DNA from: Kofleriaceae bacterium
GTDB taxonomy: Bacteria; Myxococcota_A; Polyangia; Haliangiales; Haliangiaceae
Reading direction: 5' to 3'
Assembly (NCBI GenBank): GCA_013368795.1
Contig: JABFXX010000060.1
Coordinates: forward strand, 1 to 37,586
DNA: 37,586 bases
The notes under the pieces are model-generated. The model saw only the letters and a list, made by a program, of their open reading frames with translations, ran no database searches and was not told the origin of the DNA. Positions 33,782-37,586 of the stretch are shown piece by piece. The stretch's first letter is position 1. Each line of letters begins with the position of its first letter. Both the position numbers and the translations under genes were made by a program.

Positions 33782-34576
33782 CTACAAACGCCGTCGGTAC
33801 GCCTCGCGGGCGAGCGCGAGCGCGCGATAGGTGCCGATGATGGCGACCTTCTTGGCGCGGCCGAACAGGCGCGTGCGCAGCGTCGCGTGCGGTGATACGG
33901 CGCCGCGGTCCGCGGTCTCGGTCATCTGTTCCACGTAGCCACCACCGCTCTTGCTGGTCTCGTACCAGCGAAAGCATGCCGTCGGCTCCTCGATGTAGAA
34001 CGGGTCGCCGCGGTGCGCGAGTCGCAGGAAGAGGTCGTAGTCGAACGCGTACCGGAACGCGTTCGAGAGGTAGCCGAGCTCCTCCTGGATATCGCGCCGC
34101 CAGAACACGGTCATCTGGCTGATGTAGTTCTCGGTCAAGAAGTTCTGGAGCGTGTGGCGCTGCGCGCGAAAATGCTTGTACGCGCTGACCCAGCGCCGGA
34201 CCTCGCGGTCGTCCTCGTCGATGATCTTGCAGCGGCCGTGCACCCACTCGATCTCGGGGTGCGCCCTGAAGGCCGCGACGATGCGCGCCAGCGCGCCGGG
34301 TAGGAGGACGTCGTCGCTGTTGAGCCAGGCGACGATGTCGCCATCTGCGGCGCGCAGTCCCCTGTTGATCGCGTCGACCTGGCCGCGGTCGGGCTCGCTC
34401 ACCCAGTTCACGCGGTTGCCGTAGCTCTGCAGGATCTCGATGGTGTCGTCGGTGCTGCCGCCGTCGATCACGCGGTAGTCGAGCTCGAAGTCCCCGGTCT
34501 GGGACAGTACGCTATCGATCGTTCGCCCGATGAACTTCGCTTGATTGAACGACGGCGTGACGATCGAGACGCGCAT
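33782..34576 (-). CDS. GT2 glycosyltransferase (soluble, repeat-unit type)
   Basis: The product is a 264-residue single GT-A domain: VSIVTPSFNQ, VIDGGSTDDT (36-45), EPDRGQVDAINRG, and WLNSDD (84-89) as the metal-binding motif, then a conserved basic tail. The EPDxGQxDAINRG and LNSDD pattern is that of O-antigen GT2 enzymes that add a sugar to a growing repeat unit on undecaprenyl pyrophosphate. No membrane helix is visible. It begins 6 bases after gmd and probably shares its transcript. The sugar added cannot be told, though fucose is made by the two genes before it. Confidence 0.88.
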   Translation of the reverse strand: MRVSIVTPSFNQAKFIGRTIDSVLSQTGDFELDYRVIDGGSTDDTIEILQSYGNRVNWVSEPDRGQVDAINRGLRAADGDIVAWLNSDDVLLPGALARIVAAFRAHPEIEWVHGRCKIIDEDDREVRRWVSAYKHFRAQRHTLQNFLTENYISQMTVFWRRDIQEELGYLSNAFRYAFDYDLFLRLAHRGDPFYIEEPTACFRWYETSKSGGGYVEQMTETADRGAVSPHATLRTRLFGRAKKVAIIGTYRALALAREAYRRRL

Positions 34577-34582
34577 GGCGAG

Positions 34583-35587
34583 TCAGTTCTGGGGCGGGCG
34601 CCCCGCGAGGGCACTGCGCACGTCTTCCTCGTCCGCACGCACCATCTGCTCGATCAGCTGCTTGAACGTGACCTTCGGCTTCCAGCCGAGCTTCTCGCGC
34701 GCCTTGCTCGCGTCCCCGCGGAGGTGGTCGACCTCGGTCGGGCGCAGATAGCGCGGATCGAGCTCGACGTAGTTCTTCCAGTCGAGGCCGAGCGTGCCGA
34801 ACGCCACGTCGAGACAGTCGCGCACCGAGTACGACTCGCCCGTCGCGATCACGTAGTCGTCGGGCTTCTCCTGCTGGAGCATCAGCCACATCGCCTCGAC
34901 GTAATCTCCGGCGAAGCCCCAATCGCGCTTCGCGTCGAGGTTGCCGAGGAAGAGCTTCTTGTCGAGACCGTGCTTGATGCGCGCGGCGGTGCGCGTGATC
35001 TTGCGCGTCACGAACGGGATGCCGCGGCGTGGGCTCTCGTGGTTGAACAGGATGCCGCACGCGATGAACAGGCCGTACGCATCGCGATAGTTCTGGCAGA
35101 GCTGGTGCGCGAACACCTTGGCGCACGCATACGGGCTGCGCGGCTGAAACGGGGTGTGCTCGTTCTGCGGCGGCGCAGAGCTGCCGAACATCTCGCTCGA
35201 CGATGCCTGGTAGAGCTTGCACTTGACGTCGAGCTCGCGCATCGCCTCGAGCAGGCGCAGCGTGCCCATCGCGACCGTCGAGACGGTGTACTCGGGCACG
35301 TCGAAGCTGACGCGGACGTGGCTCTGCGCGGCGAGGTTGTAGATCTCGTCGGGCTTGACCTTCTTGACGAGGTTCGCGATCGACGCGCCGTCCTCGAGGT
35401 CGCCGTAGACGAGGCGCAGCTTGTAGTCGCTGACGTGGGGATCCTGATAGATGCTTTCGAGCCGCTCGGTGTTGAACGAGCTCGACCGGCGGACCACGCC
35501 GTACACCTCGTAGCCCTTGGCGAGCAGGAGCTCCGCCAGATACGAGCCGTCCTGGCCCGTGACGCCGGTGATCAGTGCCTTCTTCAT
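34583..35587 (-). CDS. gmd: GDP-mannose 4,6-dehydratase
   Basis: This 334-residue short-chain dehydrogenase fold enzyme converts GDP-D-mannose to GDP-4-keto-6-deoxy-D-mannose. Evidence: [14 protein letters not shown] (6-19) for [16 protein letters not shown] (31-42), the substrate motif QASSSEMFG (127-135), the catalytic YACAK (153-157), and HESPRRG. Length fits the family. The ATG overlaps the stop of fcl (ATGA), so the two enzymes of GDP-fucose synthesis are made together. Confidence 0.96.
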   Translation of the reverse strand: MKKALITGVTGQDGSYLAELLLAKGYEVYGVVRRSSSFNTERLESIYQDPHVSDYKLRLVYGDLEDGASIANLVKKVKPDEIYNLAAQSHVRVSFDVPEYTVSTVAMGTLRLLEAMRELDVKCKLYQASSSEMFGSSAPPQNEHTPFQPRSPYACAKVFAHQLCQNYRDAYGLFIACGILFNHESPRRGIPFVTRKITRTAARIKHGLDKKLFLGNLDAKRDWGFAGDYVEAMWLMLQQEKPDDYVIATGESYSVRDCLDVAFGTLGLDWKNYVELDPRYLRPTEVDHLRGDASKAREKLGWKPKVTFKQLIEQMVRADEEDVRSALAGRPPQN

Positions 35588-36522
35588 CGATTCTCCAGGT
35601 ACCAGGTGACCGTCTTCGCGAGGCCGTCGGCGAACGACGTCTTCGCGACAAAGCCAAAGCGCTCCTTCGCGCGCGACACGTCGAGACGGCGGCGCGGCTG
35701 GCCATTCGGCTGCGCCGTATCCCAGACGATCTCGCCGGCAAAGCCGGTCGCCTTCGCGATCACCGTCGCGAGATCCTTGATCGAGATCTCGGTGCCGCTG
35801 CCGATGTTGACCGGCTCGCTCGAGTCGTAGCGCTCGGCACCGAGGAGCATCGCCTCGGCGGCGTCGGGCGCGTAGATGAACTCGCGCGTCGGCGAGCCAT
35901 CGCCCCACAGCGTCACCTGCTTCACACCCTCGTCGCGCGCGGTGACGAACTTGCGGATCATCGCCGGAATCACGTGCGACGTGCGCAGGTCGAAGTTGTC
36001 GCGCGGGCCGTACATGTTGACCGGGAACAGCACGATGCTGTTCATGCCGTACTGGTCGCGATACGCCTGCGACTGGACGAGGAGCAGCTTCTTCGCGACG
36101 CCGTACGGCGCGTTCGTCTCCTCGGGATAGCCGTTCCACATGTCCTCTTCGCGGAACGGGATCGGGGCGAACTTCGGGTACGCGCAGATCGTGCCGGCGA
36201 TCACGGTCTTCGGCACCTTCGCGAGCCGGCACTCCTCGATCATCTGGAGGCCCATCATCGCGTTGTCGAAGATCATGCCGCCGGGATTGTCGCGGTTCGC
36301 GCCGATGCCACCGACGCGCGCGGCGAGATGGAACACGACGTCGGGCTTCGCGTCGGCGATCGCGCGCTTGCACGCGTCGCGCTGGACGAGGTCGTAGTCC
36401 TTGCTGCGCGGGACGAACACTTCCTTGGCGCCGCGCTCGCGGAGGCCGTCGACGACGAAGCTGCCGAAGAAGCCGGCGCCGCCCGTGACGAGCACGCGCT
36501 TGTCTGTCCAGTAGTTAGCCAC
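35584..36522 (-). CDS. fcl: GDP-L-fucose synthase
   Basis: This 312-residue epimerase-reductase turns the Gmd product into GDP-L-fucose with NADPH. Evidence: [10 protein letters not shown] (12-21), GTICAYPK (110-117) with the catalytic Cys113, the YGVAK catalytic pair (Tyr140, Lys144), NMYGPRDNF and [11 protein letters not shown] with the acid-base His. The position of E. coli Ser107 is Thr, as in many bacterial relatives of this subtype. It is the first gene of the minus-strand run. The GTG at 36522 is preceded by TATAAG with a 9-base gap and no clear Shine-Dalgarno. Confidence 0.95.
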   Translation of the reverse strand: MANYWTDKRVLVTGGAGFFGSFVVDGLRERGAKEVFVPRSKDYDLVQRDACKRAIADAKPDVVFHLAARVGGIGANRDNPGGMIFDNAMMGLQMIEECRLAKVPKTVIAGTICAYPKFAPIPFREEDMWNGYPEETNAPYGVAKKLLLVQSQAYRDQYGMNSIVLFPVNMYGPRDNFDLRTSHVIPAMIRKFVTARDEGVKQVTLWGDGSPTREFIYAPDAAEAMLLGAERYDSSEPVNIGSGTEISIKDLATVIAKATGFAGEIVWDTAQPNGQPRRRLDVSRAKERFGFVAKTSFADGLAKTVTWYLENR

Positions 36523-36531
36523 GAGCAGGCG

Positions 36532-36539
36532 CTTATAAC
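36532..36539. promoter_or_regulatory. Symmetric TTATAA candidate -10 between fcl and hisF
   Basis: TTATAA (36533-36538) is palindromic and the only AT-rich stretch in the 84-base divergent gap. It ends 9-10 bases before fcl. Read the other way it would leave a leader of about 60 bases for hisF, containing the hairpin at 36578-36600. No convincing -35 is visible. Confidence 0.3.
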
Positions 36540-36577
36540 ATCACTCGGAGCCGTCTTGAAATCGACGCTGTGCCCAT

Positions 36578-36600
36578 GCTCTCCTGCCCTCAAGGAGAGC
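36578..36600 (+). repeat. Hairpin whose 3' arm is the hisF Shine-Dalgarno
   Basis: GCTCTCCT (36578-36585) is the exact complement of AGGAGAGC (36593-36600) with a 7-base loop. The AGGAG in the 3' arm is the only ribosome site before the GTG at 36607, so in mRNA the stem would hide it. This suggests translational control, untested. Confidence 0.45.
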
Positions 36601-36606
36601 CCCACG

Positions 36607-37368
36607 GTGGACGTTCCGACGCGCGTCATCGCGCGGCTCGACATCAAAGCGCCAAACCTCGTCAAAGGCATCCACCTCGAGGGACTGCGCGTCATCGGGG
36701 ACCCGGCCGAGCACGCGGTCCGCTACTACCAGCAAGGCGCCGACGAGCTCCTGTACATCGACATCGTCGCGAGCCTGTACGAGCGGAACAACCTGGCAGA
36801 CCTCGTCGCCCGGACCGCCTCGGAGATCTTCGTCCCACTCACCGTCGGTGGAGGCGTGAGAACGATCACGGACGTGAGCACGCTTCTGCGCGCCGGCGCC
36901 GACAAGGTCGCGATCAACACCGGCGCGGTGCGCAGGCCCGAGCTGATCAGGGAGGCCGCGCGCAGCTTCGGCTCGCAGTGCGTCGTCGCGTCGATCGAGG
37001 CGAAGCGACGCCCGAGCGGCGCGGGCTGGGAGGCCTATACCGACAACGGCCGCGAGAAGACCGGGCTCGACGTCGTCGAGTGGGCGCAGAAGCTCGTCGA
37101 GCTCGGCGCCGGCGAGGTGCTGCTGACGTCGGTCGACATGGAAGGCACGCGCAAGGGCTTCGACCTCGAGTTGATCCGGACGCTCGGCCCCAAGCTCGAT
37201 GTGCCGGTGATCGCATGTGGCGGCGCAGGGACCGTCGAGCACGTCGAGCGCGCGATTCGCGGCGGTGCAGATGCGGTCGCCGTCGCGAGCGTCCTCCACT
37301 ACAAGACCGAGACGATCGGTACGCTGAAGACCGGACTCTCGGCCGCTGGCATCGAGGTGCGACAGTGA
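36607..37368 (+). CDS. hisF: HisF-like cyclase, O-antigen acetamidino-sugar type
   Basis: The product is a 253-residue TIM barrel. The motif ARLDIKAPNLVKGIHLEG near the N-terminus (Asp12 at the HisF catalytic position) is the form seen in HisF2 proteins of O-antigen loci, not in the histidine pathway. The second catalytic position is Glu131 (SIEAK) where histidine HisF has Asp. GGGVR and CGGAG phosphate-site loops are intact. With HisH it would channel ammonia to a WbpG-type amidotransferase. The start is GTG, chosen for the AAGGAGA 8 bases upstream. It overlaps hisH by GTGA. Confidence 0.9.
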   Translation: MDVPTRVIARLDIKAPNLVKGIHLEGLRVIGDPAEHAVRYYQQGADELLYIDIVASLYERNNLADLVARTASEIFVPLTVGGGVRTITDVSTLLRAGADKVAINTGAVRRPELIREAARSFGSQCVVASIEAKRRPSGAGWEAYTDNGREKTGLDVVEWAQKLVELGAGEVLLTSVDMEGTRKGFDLELIRTLGPKLDVPVIACGGAGTVEHVERAIRGGADAVAVASVLHYKTETIGTLKTGLSAAGIEVRQ

Positions 37369-37586
37369 AGGTCGTCGTCGTCGATTACGGGCTCGGCAAC
37401 CTCCACAGCGTCGTGAAGGCGCTGACCCACGTCGGTGCGGACGTTTGCGTCTCCGAGGATCCGGCGATCGTTCGCACGGCGGAGCGCCTGGTGTTGCCGG
37501 GCGTCGGTGCGTTCGCCGACGGCATGCGCGGACTTCGCGAGCGAAAGCTCGTCGAGGCGCTGCTCGAGATGGCGACCACCGAGCGC
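37365..37586 (+). CDS. hisH: HisH-like class I glutamine amidotransferase, cut by the window end
   Basis: The first 74 codons are visible: VVVVDYGLGNLHSV (3-16) and the oxyanion-strand motif LPGVGAFADGM. The catalytic Cys, His and Glu lie beyond the window. The GTG start overlaps the hisF stop, as usual for this pair. It hydrolyses glutamine and passes ammonia through HisF. Given the HisF type, I read it as the O-antigen paralogue; a WbpG-type gene may follow outside the window. Confidence 0.9.
   Translation, partial: MKVVVVDYGLGNLHSVVKALTHVGADVCVSEDPAIVRTAERLVLPGVGAFADGMRGLRERKLVEALLEMATTER

Noticed and set aside
34583..36373. A 596-codon frame that would extend gmd at its N-terminus
   Set aside because: The extra part overlaps fcl in another frame and is Arg-rich. 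The NADP-binding GVTGQDG motif of Gmd begins right after the ATG at 35587.
36607..37586. HisF/HisH as histidine biosynthesis genes
   Set aside because: The LDIKAPNLVKGIHLEG form and Glu131 are those of the O-antigen type, no other his gene is adjacent, and the context is polysaccharide. Not fully excluded, since hisA or hisI could lie outside the window.

Overview
The window is about 37.6 kb of GC-rich, densely packed bacterial DNA with many GTG starts and convergent genes that abut or overlap. The cysteine-rich lipoprotein leader, a sigma factor with a Cys tail, and the gene mix look most like a myxobacterium-type organism (Myxococcota, perhaps the Haliangium/Kofleriaceae side). That placement is an inference, since no rRNA or marker gene is present.

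Left third (1-11.6 kb): a VOC-domain protein with a Lys/Ala-rich leader (cut by the window edge), then two translationally coupled pirins, the second fused to a CoA-binding domain. Next come two large membrane proteins (DUF6056-like) behind a small secreted protein, an adenosine deaminase, a Cys-rich lipoprotein with Ig-like domains, an ECF-like sigma factor, a membrane-anchored GtrB-type glycosyltransferase and a glucose/sorbosone dehydrogenase-type lipoprotein.

Middle (11.6-30.1 kb): a glycan island with rapidly alternating gene orientation. It holds five paralogues of an uncharacterised multi-pass membrane family (called family A here; motifs DS, DxHPP, WKD, RYS), a third DUF6056-like protein (family B), an AftA-like membrane protein, an LPG-synthase-TM-type protein, a Wzx-like flippase, and an unusual fusion of a class II glutamine amidotransferase with a WbpG-type N-acetyl-sugar amidotransferase. 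Membrane-associated GT2 enzymes accompany them, two of which are coupled to DUF2304 partners. My reading is that the GT2 enzymes make polyprenyl-phosphate sugars on the cytoplasmic face and the GT-C-like proteins use them on the far side of the membrane.

Right third (30-37.6 kb): a minus-strand run of six genes (fcl, gmd, a GT2, a methyltransferase-GT2 fusion, a GT-C-like membrane protein, an FkbM methyltransferase) that makes GDP-L-fucose and builds or methylates a glycan. Divergent from it are a HisF-type cyclase and the start of HisH. The HisF sequence is of the O-antigen acetamidino-sugar type rather than the histidine-pathway type. Together these genes point to a surface polysaccharide or O-antigen carrying fucose, methylated sugars and probably acetamidino sugars.

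No tRNA, rRNA, CRISPR array, insertion sequence or phage gene was seen. No gene-free stretch exceeds 100 bases.
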